Part shown: positions 1 to 5,214 of the stretch, piece after piece
Numbering within the stretch: the stretch's first letter is position 1
Layout of the letters: every line of letters starts with the position of its first letter
Source: CAYMSA01 sp964392965
Lineage (GTDB): Bacteria; Actinomycetota; Coriobacteriia; Anaerosomatales; Anaerosomataceae
Direction of reading: 5' to 3'
DNA: 5,214 nt
Assembly (NCBI GenBank): GCA_964392965.1
Contig: CAYMSA010000105.1
Location: forward strand, 1 to 5,214
Program-made: the position numbers and the translations under genes
The notes under the pieces: model-generated
Databases searched by the model: none
What the model saw: only the letters and a program-made list of their open reading frames with translations
What the model was told of the DNA's origin: nothing

Positions 1-138
1 TACATCGGCTACCGCGTACCGACGCGGAAGGAGGTCGAGCAGGACGGTCCGGAGAAGGGCCCTGTCGAGGCTCGATCGGATCGGGCGCGTGCCCTCGCCG
101 CTGCCACGGACATACACGGGATGCGACGCTGCGAGTGA
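1..138 (+). CDS. 3' end of an unidentified upstream gene (partial)
   Basis: Frame 1 is open from the first base to a TGA at 136-138, giving 45 residues with no start codon in the window. The codons are mostly G/C-ending and the product is charged, starting YIGYRVPTRKEVEQ and ending DIHGMRRCE. A short GYRV segment followed by a hydrophilic tail resembles the end of an OmpR/PhoB-type winged-helix domain, which often finishes in a G-Y-R motif. This rests on a few residues and is only a guess. About 250 nt separate it from the binding-protein gene and promoter-like sequence lies between, so it is probably not in the same operon. It could also be a chance open frame in GC-rich DNA. Confidence 0.45.
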   Translation, partial: YIGYRVPTRKEVEQDGPEKGPVEARSDRARALAAATDIHGMRRCE

Positions 139-202
139 CTCGTGTGCATTCCAAATGTGGCTTCTGTCTGGCCTGTGTATGTATATCGCTACTTCATGCG
201 TA

Positions 203-233
203 TGCGTGTACAATCCATCTGGATACACTCGCA
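203..233 (+). promoter_or_regulatory. nested dyads overlapping the -10 candidate, possible operator
   Basis: ATCCA-TC-TGGAT (213-224) is a perfect 5-bp dyad. Around it, TGCG-TGTA (203-210) and TACAC-TCGCA (224-233) form an imperfect inverted repeat that differs by a 2-nt insertion. Together they cover the TACAAT hexamer and the likely transcription start, where a repressor would bind. No known regulator site was recognised, and short dyads occur by chance. Confidence 0.25.
209..214 (+). promoter_or_regulatory. possible -10 box TACAAT
   Basis: TACAAT matches the housekeeping -10 consensus at five of six positions and lies in the AT-richer part of the region. No good -35 hexamer sits 16-18 bp upstream (186-191 reads TCGCTA, three matches). 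If used, transcription would begin near 221 and leave a 5' leader of about 165 nt. TATATC (182-187) and TATAGA (268-273) are weaker alternatives. Confidence 0.25.
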
Positions 234-283
234 TGGGCCGGAACACTGGCGCACAGGCCCAAGGTCTTATAGACTTCGCAGAG

Positions 284-305
284 CGATTCCCGCAACGGGA
301 CATCG
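284..305 (+). other. hairpin in the leader RNA
   Basis: TCCCG-CAA-CGGGA (288-300) is extended by CGAT (284-287) pairing with ATCG (302-305), with C301 bulged. That makes nine base pairs around a three-base loop. No U-run follows, so it is not an intrinsic terminator. It probably shapes the 5' leader of the transporter mRNA. Confidence 0.45.
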
Positions 306-320
306 TCACCCTACGGAGAA

Positions 321-338
321 GGAGCTCAGATGAGCTTC
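321..338 (+). other. hairpin burying an upstream Shine-Dalgarno and ATG
   Basis: AGCTCAGATGAGCT (323-336) is a perfect inverted repeat that can be extended by one G-U and one G-C pair to 321-338. Its left arm covers the end of the AAGGAG ribosome site (319-324), and its loop and right arm contain the ATG at 330. If it folds, it would limit ribosome access to the 330-485 reading frame. Confidence 0.35.
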
Positions 339-485
339 GGCCGGGCCTCGGGCAGGACCGGGCACGACGACAGGAGGGCGTATCAGAATGAAGCGAGTCT
401 CTGTACTGTTATCACTCATGATCGTTGCAGCACTCGCACTTGCAGGCTGCTCTTCGGGTTCCTCAGGCGGTGGGCAGGCCAGTGA
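330..485 (+). CDS. possible small leader ORF (51 aa), uncertain
   Basis: An ATG at 330 follows AAGGAG (319-324) by five bases, which is close to ideal spacing. The frame runs 51 codons to a TGA at 483-485 and overlaps the first ~98 nt of the binding-protein gene in another frame. The product (starting MSFGRASGRTG, Arg- and Cys-rich later) matches nothing I know and has no run of Leu/Ile/Val codons, so classic amino-acid attenuation is unlikely. A ribosome starting here would pass over the real start at 388 and could interfere with or help its use. The overlapping part is constrained by the other gene, so coding is unproven. Confidence 0.2.
   Translation: MSFGRASGRTGHDDRRAYQNEASLCTVITHDRCSTRTCRLLFGFLRRWAGQ
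372..378 (+). promoter_or_regulatory. ribosome binding site of the binding-protein gene
   Basis: AGGAGGG lies nine bases before the ATG at 388 and is a near-full complement to the 16S rRNA tail. It fixes the start of the lipoprotein at the residue that opens a normal signal peptide. Confidence 0.85.
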
Positions 486-1584
486 TGAGAAGATCATCAT
501 CGGCACCGCCCTCTGCCAGACGGGCATCCAGGCTCCGCTGGACGAACCACAGCTCCGCGGCGCCCAGCTCGCCATCGACGTTCTCAACAAGAACGGCGGC
601 ATCCTCGGCAAGCAGGTCGAGCTCATGGCAATCGACGGCAAGAGCGACCCCGTGACGGCGGGTAACGCCGCCAAGCAGCTCATCGAAGCCGGCGCCGTCG
701 CGATCATCGCGCCGAGCGACTTCGACTTCGGCGGCCCCGCCTCGCGTGAGGCGCAGGCAGCTGGTCTCGTCGGCATCTCGCCGGCCGCGTCGTCCCCGCT
801 CTATGGCTCCGCCGCACTCGGTGACAAGCAGTTCACCATGTCCATGTGGAACACCACGATGGGCGCGGTGACCGCCGAGTATGCGTTCAACGAGAAGGGC
901 TGGAAGAGCGTCTACGTCATCACCGACGACTTCATCGACTACACCAAGAGCCTGTCGCGCTACTTCATCGTGCGCTTCAAGGAGCTCGGTGGCGAGGTCA
1001 TGTTCGAGGACACCTACACCCAGGGCCAGGCCGATGTCTCGGCGCAGCTCGCCCGCATCAAGGCGCTCCCCGAGCAGCCTGACTTCATCTACATCTCCTC
1101 GTACATGCCTGACCTCGGTCTCATCATCCGCACGCTGCGCGAGAGCGGCGTGAACCAGCCGATCGTCGGCGGCGACGCCTATGACGATCCGGCCCTCTGG
1201 GAGGCCCTCGGCACGCAGTACGGCAACGAGATCTACTACGACACGCACTGCTTCTTCTCCAACGAAGCCAACCCTGGTTATGAAGAGTGGCTTGCCGCTT
1301 ACAAGGAGAAGTACAACGCGGACCCCGATACTCCGATGATCATGATCGGCTACGACGCGGTCATGGTGCTTGCCCAGGCCATGGAACAGGCCGGTTCGAC
1401 GGACGGCACCGAGATGGCCAAGGCCATGGAGGAGATGACGTTCGATCTCTTCACCGGTACCCTCGAGTGGTCTGACGCAGCCAGTGGTCACCAGCCGAAC
1501 AAGGCTGCTGCCATGATCGAGATCAAAGATGGCAAGACCGTGTTCCTCGGATGGAGGACCCCGGAGAGCATTCCGGCTCCCTGA
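388..1584 (+). CDS. ABC transporter substrate-binding lipoprotein, LivK/Peripla_BP_6 family
   Basis: This is the extracytoplasmic solute receptor of the transporter: it binds a small solute and delivers it to the LivH/LivM channel. The 398-residue product has a basic start (MKR), a hydrophobic core and a lipobox L18-A-G-C21, so it should be lipid-anchored at Cys21, with a Ser/Gly-rich tether to about residue 32. The type I periplasmic-binding fold follows: KIIIG strand (35-39), RGAQLAIDVLNKNGGI helix (57-72), GKQVEL (74-79), a first-lobe loop with SDFDFGGPAS (110-119) and SPAASSP (131-137), then the second lobe. The mature part (~377 residues) is somewhat longer than E. coli LivK. The LivK-type pocket residues are not conserved (Phe112 and Asp111/113 in the Ser-rich loop, GGDAYDD in place of the Glu226 loop), so the ligand is uncertain. 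The only cysteines after Cys21 are Cys43 and Cys288. It is the first gene of the operon and is followed by a stable hairpin. Confidence 0.93.
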   Translation: MKRVSVLLSLMIVAALALAGCSSGSSGGGQASDEKIIIGTALCQTGIQAPLDEPQLRGAQLAIDVLNKNGGILGKQVELMAIDGKSDPVTAGNAAKQLIEAGAVAIIAPSDFDFGGPASREAQAAGLVGISPAASSPLYGSAALGDKQFTMSMWNTTMGAVTAEYAFNEKGWKSVYVITDDFIDYTKSLSRYFIVRFKELGGEVMFEDTYTQGQADVSAQLARIKALPEQPDFIYISSYMPDLGLIIRTLRESGVNQPIVGGDAYDDPALWEALGTQYGNEIYYDTHCFFSNEANPGYEEWLAAYKEKYNADPDTPMIMIGYDAVMVLAQAMEQAGSTDGTEMAKAMEEMTFDLFTGTLEWSDAASGHQPNKAAAMIEIKDGKTVFLGWRTPESIPAP

Positions 1585-1604
1585 GTGACATCCAGCTGCA
1601 ATCT

Positions 1605-1643
1605 CGATCAGGGAGGGGCCGCCACCGGTCCCTCCCTGCATCG
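1605..1643 (+). promoter_or_regulatory. strong intercistronic hairpin without a U-run
   Basis: Positions 1609-1620 pair with 1627-1638 over 12 bp, with one G-U pair and a six-base loop GCCACC. CGAT (1605-1608) then pairs with ATCG (1640-1643), leaving C1639 bulged. It starts 20 nt after the binding-protein stop codon. No T-run follows, so full intrinsic termination is unlikely. It more likely protects the 3' end of the upstream message from exonucleases, or causes partial termination, keeping binding protein in excess over the membrane parts. That role is known for other binding-protein operons and is inferred here. Confidence 0.7.
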
Positions 1644-1677
1644 TCCGAGAGCTCTGTCCGTACTACGAACATCATGT

Positions 1678-1681
1678 GGAG
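1678..1681 (+). promoter_or_regulatory. ribosome site that decides the livG start
   Basis: GGAG lies six bases before the ATG at 1688. A longer in-frame version could begin at GTG 1676, but no purine-rich site lies at the right distance before that codon, and the GTG overlaps this Shine-Dalgarno. ATG 1688 is therefore preferred. Confidence 0.7.
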
Positions 1682-1687
1682 CAGCGA

Positions 1688-2431
1688 ATGGATCAACCGC
1701 GATCTGATCGAACGTGCACGCTGGAGGTGTCTCACCTCTGCAAGTCGTTCGCCGGTCTGAAGGCCGTCGATGATGTCAGCTTCACGGTTAAGACCGGTGA
1801 CATCCTTGGCCTCATCGGTCCCAACGGCTCAGGAAAGACCACACTCGTCAACCTTGTGACCGGCCTGCTGCCCGCCACGAGCGGAACGGCGCACGTGGAC
1901 GGCCAGGAGACCACCGGCAGGCCGGCCCATCGGGTCGCGCGCGCCGGCATCTCGCGGACCTTCCAGACGATCCGCCTGTTCGGTGAGCTTTCGGTTCTCG
2001 AAAACGTCGAGGTGGCGGCGGTGAGCATGGGGGAGTCGCGCAGGAAGGCGAAAGCCCGTGCCGTGCAGCTACTCGAGGACTTCGGCCTGAGCGAGTACGC
2101 CGAGACCATGGGCAGCGAAATACCCTTCGGTCATCAACGCAAGCTTGAGATCGCTCGCGCGCTCGCGATGGGGCCCAAGTTCGTCTTCGCCGATGAGCCA
2201 GCGGCGGGACTGAACGAAGAAGAGTCCGAGGCGCTCACGAACCTGCTCCGGGCAATACCCGACACGTACGGCGTCGGGCTCGTGGTGATCGAGCACGATA
2301 TGCACCTGATCATGAACCTTTGCCCCCGGCTGCACGTACTCAATTACGGGCGGACGATCATCGAGGGGACGCCGGCCGAGGTTCGCGCCAATCACGAGGT
2401 CGTGACCGCCTACCTGGGGAGCAGTGCATAG
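1688..2431 (+). CDS. livG: Liv-type ABC transporter ATP-binding protein LivG
   Basis: This is one of the two cytoplasmic ATPases that power import. From ATG 1688 it is 247 residues, close to the family norm. Visible motifs are Walker A GPNGSGKTT (44-52), Q-loop Gln93 in the LivG-typical RTFQTIRLF, signature IPFGHQRKLEIARAL (145-159), Walker B FVFADEP with catalytic Glu170, D-loop AAGLN, and H-loop His203 in VVIEHDM. The signature is the LivG form in which FGHQ or YGxQ replaces SGGQ, which is normal here. The C-terminal LNYGRTIIEGTPAEV stretch is also characteristic. It lies after the intercistronic hairpin and 2 nt before livF, so the ATPases are probably translated together. The name marks the family; the solute is set by the binding protein and permeases. 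Confidence 0.95.
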   Translation: MDQPRSDRTCTLEVSHLCKSFAGLKAVDDVSFTVKTGDILGLIGPNGSGKTTLVNLVTGLLPATSGTAHVDGQETTGRPAHRVARAGISRTFQTIRLFGELSVLENVEVAAVSMGESRRKAKARAVQLLEDFGLSEYAETMGSEIPFGHQRKLEIARALAMGPKFVFADEPAAGLNEEESEALTNLLRAIPDTYGVGLVVIEHDMHLIMNLCPRLHVLNYGRTIIEGTPAEVRANHEVVTAYLGSSA

Positions 2432-2433
2432 CC

Positions 2434-3177
2434 ATGGCTACGATACTCAAGGTCGAGAACCTGGTCGCGAGCTATGGGGTCATCCGTGCGCTGCACGGCA
2501 TCTCGCTCGAGGTCGCCGAGGGCGAGATGGTGGCGCTTCTCGGCATCAACGGCGCGGGCAAATCGACGACGCTCAAGTCCATCGCCGGCCTGCTGCGGCC
2601 CCAGTCCGGTACCATCACGTTCCTCGGCAAGGACATCACAGGCCGCAAGCCTGAACTGATCGTCAAGCAGGGCATCTCGCTCGTTCCCGAGGGACGGGAG
2701 ATCTTCGGAAAGCTGACGGTCGAAGAGAACCTGCGACTCGGCGCCTTCGTCTCCTACCAGCGTGATCGCTTCCGGGAGGATCTCAAGCGGGTGTTCGAGC
2801 TCTTTCCGATCCTCGAGCAACGCTTCACGCAGGCAGGCGGCCTGCTTTCCGGCGGTGAGCAGCAGATGCTCGCCATCGCGCGCGCACTCATGGCGCATCC
2901 GAAGCTCATCATGCTCGACGAGCCGTCGCTGGGACTCTCTCCCGCGATGACGGACCAGATATTCGAGCTCATCACGCAGCTCAGGGAGCAGGGCTCGACC
3001 ATCTTGCTTGTCGAGCAGAACGCGGAACGTACGCTGCAGATCGCCGATCGTGCGTACCTCCTCTCCAATGGCGAGATAGAGCTCTCCGGCACGGCCGATG
3101 AAATCGAGCGCCGGGTCGATATCGAGTCGGTCTACTTCGGTGACGAGGACACGGAGAGTTGCGAGGTGGCCCGATGA
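2434..3177 (+). CDS. livF: Liv-type ABC transporter ATP-binding protein LivF
   Basis: This is the second ATPase, expected to pair with LivG under the permease dimer. It has 247 residues starting MATILKVENL. Motifs are Walker A GINGAGKST (37-45), the LivF-typical VPEGREIF (84-91) where Glu86 replaces the Q-loop glutamine, signature LSGGEQQMLAIARAL (138-152), Walker B LIMLDEP with Glu163, D-loop SLGLSP, and VEQNA (192-196) with Gln194 in place of the H-loop histidine. Both substitutions are usual in LivF. The ATG at 2434 is 2 nt after the livG stop, with GGGGAG at 2416-2421 inside livG as a rather distant ribosome site (12 nt), so coupling to livG is likely. The C-terminal tail after YFGDE (residues 233-237) is short and hydrophilic. 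Its TGA overlaps the livH start. Confidence 0.95.
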   Translation: MATILKVENLVASYGVIRALHGISLEVAEGEMVALLGINGAGKSTTLKSIAGLLRPQSGTITFLGKDITGRKPELIVKQGISLVPEGREIFGKLTVEENLRLGAFVSYQRDRFREDLKRVFELFPILEQRFTQAGGLLSGGEQQMLAIARALMAHPKLIMLDEPSLGLSPAMTDQIFELITQLREQGSTILLVEQNAERTLQIADRAYLLSNGEIELSGTADEIERRVDIESVYFGDEDTESCEVAR

Positions 3178-4067
3178 TCGATCTCGAATTCGCCATCAAC
3201 ACGCTGAGCCTGGGCAGCCTCTATGCGCTGCTGTCGCTCGGCCTCGTCCTGGTCTTCGGTATCCTGAAGCTCGTCAACTTCGCGTACGGCGAATACCTGA
3301 TGATCGGCGGCTACGGCCTCTATCTGTTCGGTGGCGTCGCGGGGATGCCCTGGTACGTGACGATGATCCTCGCAGTGCTGTCGGCAGTGCTCGTGAGCTA
3401 CCTGAGCGAGCTCATCGCGTTCCGTTCGGTTCGCGACCAGTCGCCCAACGCACTGATCGTCACCTCGTTCGCGGTGAGCATCTTCCTGCAGAACGCCATC
3501 CTGGTGCTCGTCTCATCACGCGCCCGCGCGGTGAGCCTTCCCCCGATCTTCTCGCAGACGGTGACGCTCGCCGGTGCGACCGTTCCTGTGCGAAACCTGC
3601 TCGTCATCGCTGTGACAGCCGTGCTGCTCGTGGCACTGTCGCTGCTCATGAAGCGCACCGTGCTCGGCATGGCGATGCGGGCGGCTGCCGAGCGTTTTTC
3701 GACGACGCGCCTCATGGGCGTGCCGGCGAACCTCGTCATCTCGTCTGCGTTCATCATCAGCGGTCTGCTCGCTGGCGTTGCCGCGATCTTCTGGGTCGGT
3801 CGCTCTTCCTCGGTCGATCCGGCCATCGGCGCGGCGCCGCTCCTCATCGCCTTCATCGCCGTCGTCATCGGCGGCATGCACAGCACCATCGGAGCGGTTG
3901 TGGGCGGGTTCGTCTACGGCCTGCTCTTCAACATCCTGAGTATCACACTGCCAGCCAGCATGATCAGCTACCGGGACGCGTTCATGTTCGCCATCGTCGT
4001 GCTCTTCCTGTTGCTCAGGCCGGAAGGAATCGTCCGAGGCGGTTACAGCGAGGAGCGTGTTGGATGA
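3174..4067 (+). CDS. livH: Liv-type ABC transporter permease LivH
   Basis: This integral membrane subunit forms half of the solute channel. The product is 297 residues and strongly hydrophobic, with about eight membrane-spanning stretches (near 10-32, 60-82, 93-113, 140-159, 186-208, 219-237, 240-260 and 268-281). Family marks are VFGILKLVNFAYGEYLMIGGY (27-47), the cytoplasmic coupling segment GMAMRAAAERFSTTRLMGV (165-183) that docks on the ATPases, the glycine-rich VVIGGMHSTIGAVVGG stretch, and a closing LLLRPEG (279-285). ATG 3174 overlaps the livF stop as ATGA, with GAGG seven bases upstream. An upstream in-frame TTG at 3159 lies inside livF and is not favoured. Length and motifs match the LivH branch (BPD_transp_2 family). 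Confidence 0.95.
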   Translation: MIDLEFAINTLSLGSLYALLSLGLVLVFGILKLVNFAYGEYLMIGGYGLYLFGGVAGMPWYVTMILAVLSAVLVSYLSELIAFRSVRDQSPNALIVTSFAVSIFLQNAILVLVSSRARAVSLPPIFSQTVTLAGATVPVRNLLVIAVTAVLLVALSLLMKRTVLGMAMRAAAERFSTTRLMGVPANLVISSAFIISGLLAGVAAIFWVGRSSSVDPAIGAAPLLIAFIAVVIGGMHSTIGAVVGGFVYGLLFNILSITLPASMISYRDAFMFAIVVLFLLLRPEGIVRGGYSEERVG

Positions 4068-5128
4068 GTATCGTCTCCCGATTCAAAGCGTGGCTCCGCG
4101 AGCACCCGACGATGGCGATGCTCGCCGTGCCCATCATCGTCGTGGGCGTCATCATCGCGGCCGTCGGTACGCCGCTGCTCGTGAACGTCTACACGTACTT
4201 CTGCGTAAGTCTCTGCCTGGTCGTCGGCCTGCAGATCTTCATGGGGAACTCCGGCATCCTCTCCTGGACGCACGTCGGCTTCGTGGGAGTGGGTGCCTAC
4301 GTTACGGGCATCCTTGCGACTCCGCCGATGGTCAAGCAGCTCGGCGTGCCTGAGATGTACCCGGCGCTCGTCCAGCTGCACCTGCCGGTGTTGCCGTCGA
4401 TTCTCATCGGCGGCATAGTGGCCGCGCTGATCGCTGCGATCATCGGCTATCCGCTCATGCGGCTCTCGGACATGGCGGGCGTCATCACGCTCTTCGCGAC
4501 GCTCGTGGTCTTCCATGTCGTCATGACGCAATGGGACAACGTCACCAACGGCCCGCGCACGTTCTTCGGCCTGCCGCAGTACACCACGCTCACGGTGGCG
4601 CTGATCGCCGCACTCATCGCGATAGCCATAGGACTATGGTTCCGGGAGTCCTCGTTGGGCCTCCGCCTGAGAGCCACTCGTGACGACCGATTCGCCGCCC
4701 AGGCCATCGGCATCGACATGGTACGCATGCGCTACATCACGTTCGTGGTCTCGGCGCTCATGGCCGGCCTCGGCGGTGGGGTGTGGGCGTGCTTCATCAC
4801 ATCGTTCTCACCCAAGGCCTTCTACATGACCGAGATGTTCACGCTGCTCAGTATGCTCGTCATCGGGGGCGCCGGCGGCGTCTCCGGCGCTGTGGTGGGG
4901 ACGGCGGTGGTGACGGTCGCCAGGGAGCTCATCCGTCAGCTCGAGGTGACGATCAACAACAGCAGCTCGATACCGTTCGACGTGTTCGGCATGACCGAGA
5001 TGGTCATGGCCGTCGTCATGGTCATCGTCCTGATCTGGCGCCCGGGTGGTGTCGCTGGCGGCCACGAACTCAAGTGGCCCAAGCGAAAACGGGTGGCCAT
5101 AGCGTCCGACACCCACACCGGAGACTGA
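4064..5128 (+). CDS. livM: Liv-type ABC transporter permease LivM
   Basis: This is the second membrane subunit, partner of LivH. It has 354 residues, longer than LivH as usual, starting MSIVSRFKAWLREHP with a basic cytoplasmic N-terminus. Family marks are GLQIFMGNSGILSWTHVGFV (55-74) running into GVGAYVTGIL, RLSDMAGVITLFATL after the third or fourth span, a polar NGPRTFFGLP segment, the coupling loop ESSLGLRLRATRDDRFAAQAIGI (195-217), GGAGGVSGAVVGTAVV, and a closing WRPGG (325-329). A hydrophilic tail with KWPKRKR follows. ATG 4064 overlaps the livH stop as ATGA, with AGGAG eight bases upstream (4051-4055). The same frame is open back to 3098 across livH, but that stretch has no hydrophobic or family content, so the gene starts at 4064. 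It ends with tandem stops TGA TAG (5126-5131). Confidence 0.95.
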   Translation: MSIVSRFKAWLREHPTMAMLAVPIIVVGVIIAAVGTPLLVNVYTYFCVSLCLVVGLQIFMGNSGILSWTHVGFVGVGAYVTGILATPPMVKQLGVPEMYPALVQLHLPVLPSILIGGIVAALIAAIIGYPLMRLSDMAGVITLFATLVVFHVVMTQWDNVTNGPRTFFGLPQYTTLTVALIAALIAIAIGLWFRESSLGLRLRATRDDRFAAQAIGIDMVRMRYITFVVSALMAGLGGGVWACFITSFSPKAFYMTEMFTLLSMLVIGGAGGVSGAVVGTAVVTVARELIRQLEVTINNSSSIPFDVFGMTEMVMAVVMVIVLIWRPGGVAGGHELKWPKRKRVAIASDTHTGD

Positions 5129-5134
5129 TAGCCG

Positions 5135-5146
5135 GAGCGGCCGCTC
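5135..5146. repeat. 12-bp perfect palindrome after livM
   Basis: GAGCGGCCGCTC is its own reverse complement and includes an 8-base GCGGCCGC core. It lies just after the tandem stops and 21 nt before the terminator stem. With no unpaired loop it would form a poor hairpin. It may be a protein site or chance in GC-rich DNA. Confidence 0.3.
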
Positions 5147-5167
5147 ACGCCGCACTCGTGTCTCGAA

Positions 5168-5203
5168 AAGAAACCCCCGCCTCGGACGAGGCGGGGGTTT
5201 CTT
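5168..5203. terminator. intrinsic terminator, probably bidirectional
   Basis: A perfect 16-bp stem pairs 5168-5183 with 5188-5203 around the four-base loop GGAC. Its GC core is CCCCCGCCTC/GAGGCGGGGG. On the + strand the stem runs into TTTCTT, and on the - strand the left flank gives a matching T-rich run (complement of AAAAGAAA). It ends the transporter operon 40 nt after livM and could also stop a convergent gene entering from the right. Confidence 0.92.
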
Positions 5204-5214
5204 CGTGCGGGCTG

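Larger units (their letters stand above)
139..387 (+). promoter_or_regulatory. control region and leader of the transporter operon
   Basis: This stretch has no convincing gene. Positions 150-230 are richer in A/T than the rest of the window and contain TGTA/TACA-like words (178-186, 207-214, 224-228), as expected near a promoter. From about 235 the sequence is GC-rich and holds three successive hairpins (262-276, 284-305, 321-338), then the ribosome site of the binding-protein gene. A weaker pairing joins TGGGCC (234-239) to GGCCCA (256-261). No riboswitch class was recognised. Confidence 0.5.

Noticed and set aside
89..391. A 100-codon plus-strand frame through the leader, ending in TGA that overlaps the receptor ATG as ATGA.
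   Set aside because: Its codons lack the strong C/G third-position bias of the real genes (about 60% from position 233 on), the product resembles nothing known, and no ribosome site lies before its starts at 89 or 233. The ATGA overlap is probably chance.
330..485. Classic branched-chain amino acid attenuation through a leader peptide.
   Set aside because: The short frame has no run of Leu/Ile/Val codons, and no terminator hairpin with a U-run lies before the receptor gene.
463..1641. A 392-codon minus-strand frame antisense to the receptor gene.
   Set aside because: It mirrors the codon pattern of the sense gene, has an Arg/Asp/Val-rich composition without motifs, and the sense strand carries an unmistakable lipoprotein.
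1676..1687. Four-codon longer livG start at GTG 1676.
   Set aside because: No Shine-Dalgarno precedes it and it overlaps the GGAG that serves ATG 1688. The added residues are not part of the fold.
2120..2164. LivG signature reads IPFGHQ instead of LSGGQ.
   Set aside because: LivG proteins commonly have a Y/F-G-x-Q signature followed by RRLEIARA, so this is a family trait and not a defect.
2677..3016. LivF lacks the usual Q-loop glutamine and H-loop histidine (VPEGR, VEQNA), hinting at a degenerate ATPase.
   Set aside because: Both substitutions are the normal LivF form. Walker A, signature and the Walker B glutamate are intact, so there is no sign of inactivation.
3098..4063. The livM frame is open for a further ~966 nt upstream, which would give a 676-residue protein fused to LivM.
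   Set aside because: The extra part is Arg/Pro/His-rich with no membrane or family features, lies over livF and livH in another frame, and livM has its own AGGAG and ATG at 4064. Open off-frames are common in GC-rich genes.

Overview
The window is one complete ABC uptake system of the branched-chain (hydrophobic) amino acid transporter family, HAAT/Liv, with its leader and its terminator. Five genes all read left to right: a substrate-binding lipoprotein (388-1584), two ATPases (LivG type 1688-2431, LivF type 2434-3177) and two membrane permeases (LivH type 3174-4067, LivM type 4064-5128). The last four are tightly packed: 2 nt between livG and livF, then ATGA stop/start overlaps at livF/livH and livH/livM. 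A 16-bp perfect hairpin with A- and T-rich flanks (5168-5203) closes the unit. The order is binding protein, ATPases, permeases, whereas the E. coli arrangement is livKHMGF.

Layout: 1-138 holds an open frame with no start inside the window, probably the 3' end of an unrelated upstream gene. Positions 139-387 are a control region and leader. They contain an AT-richer patch with TACAAT and several short dyads (about 150-230), three successive RNA hairpins (262-276, 284-305, 321-338), and a well-placed Shine-Dalgarno/ATG for a 51-codon reading frame that overlaps the start of the binding-protein gene. Between the binding-protein gene and livG (1585-1687) is a long stable hairpin with no U-run. 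Such hairpins are known elsewhere to let a binding protein be made in excess over its membrane partners.

How it works (family knowledge): the lipid-anchored binding protein captures a small solute outside the membrane and delivers it to the LivH-LivM channel, and ATP hydrolysis by the LivG-LivF heterodimer drives import. The ATPases and permeases carry all the motifs expected of working family members. In the binding protein, the stretches that hold the amino-acid carboxylate and ammonium in E. coli LivK are rewritten with acidic and aromatic residues, so the solute may not be Leu/Ile/Val.

Organism: high G+C (roughly 60-65% by eye), strong C/G third positions, clear AGGAG-type ribosome sites and a Ser/Gly-rich tether after the lipoprotein cysteine. 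This suits a high-GC Gram-positive (Actinomycetota-like) bacterium, but other high-GC phyla are not excluded. I found no tRNA, rRNA, CRISPR, insertion sequence or phage signature. Apart from its gene order, binding pocket and leader/intergenic RNA structures, this is an ordinary transporter operon; I do not see a new type of system.
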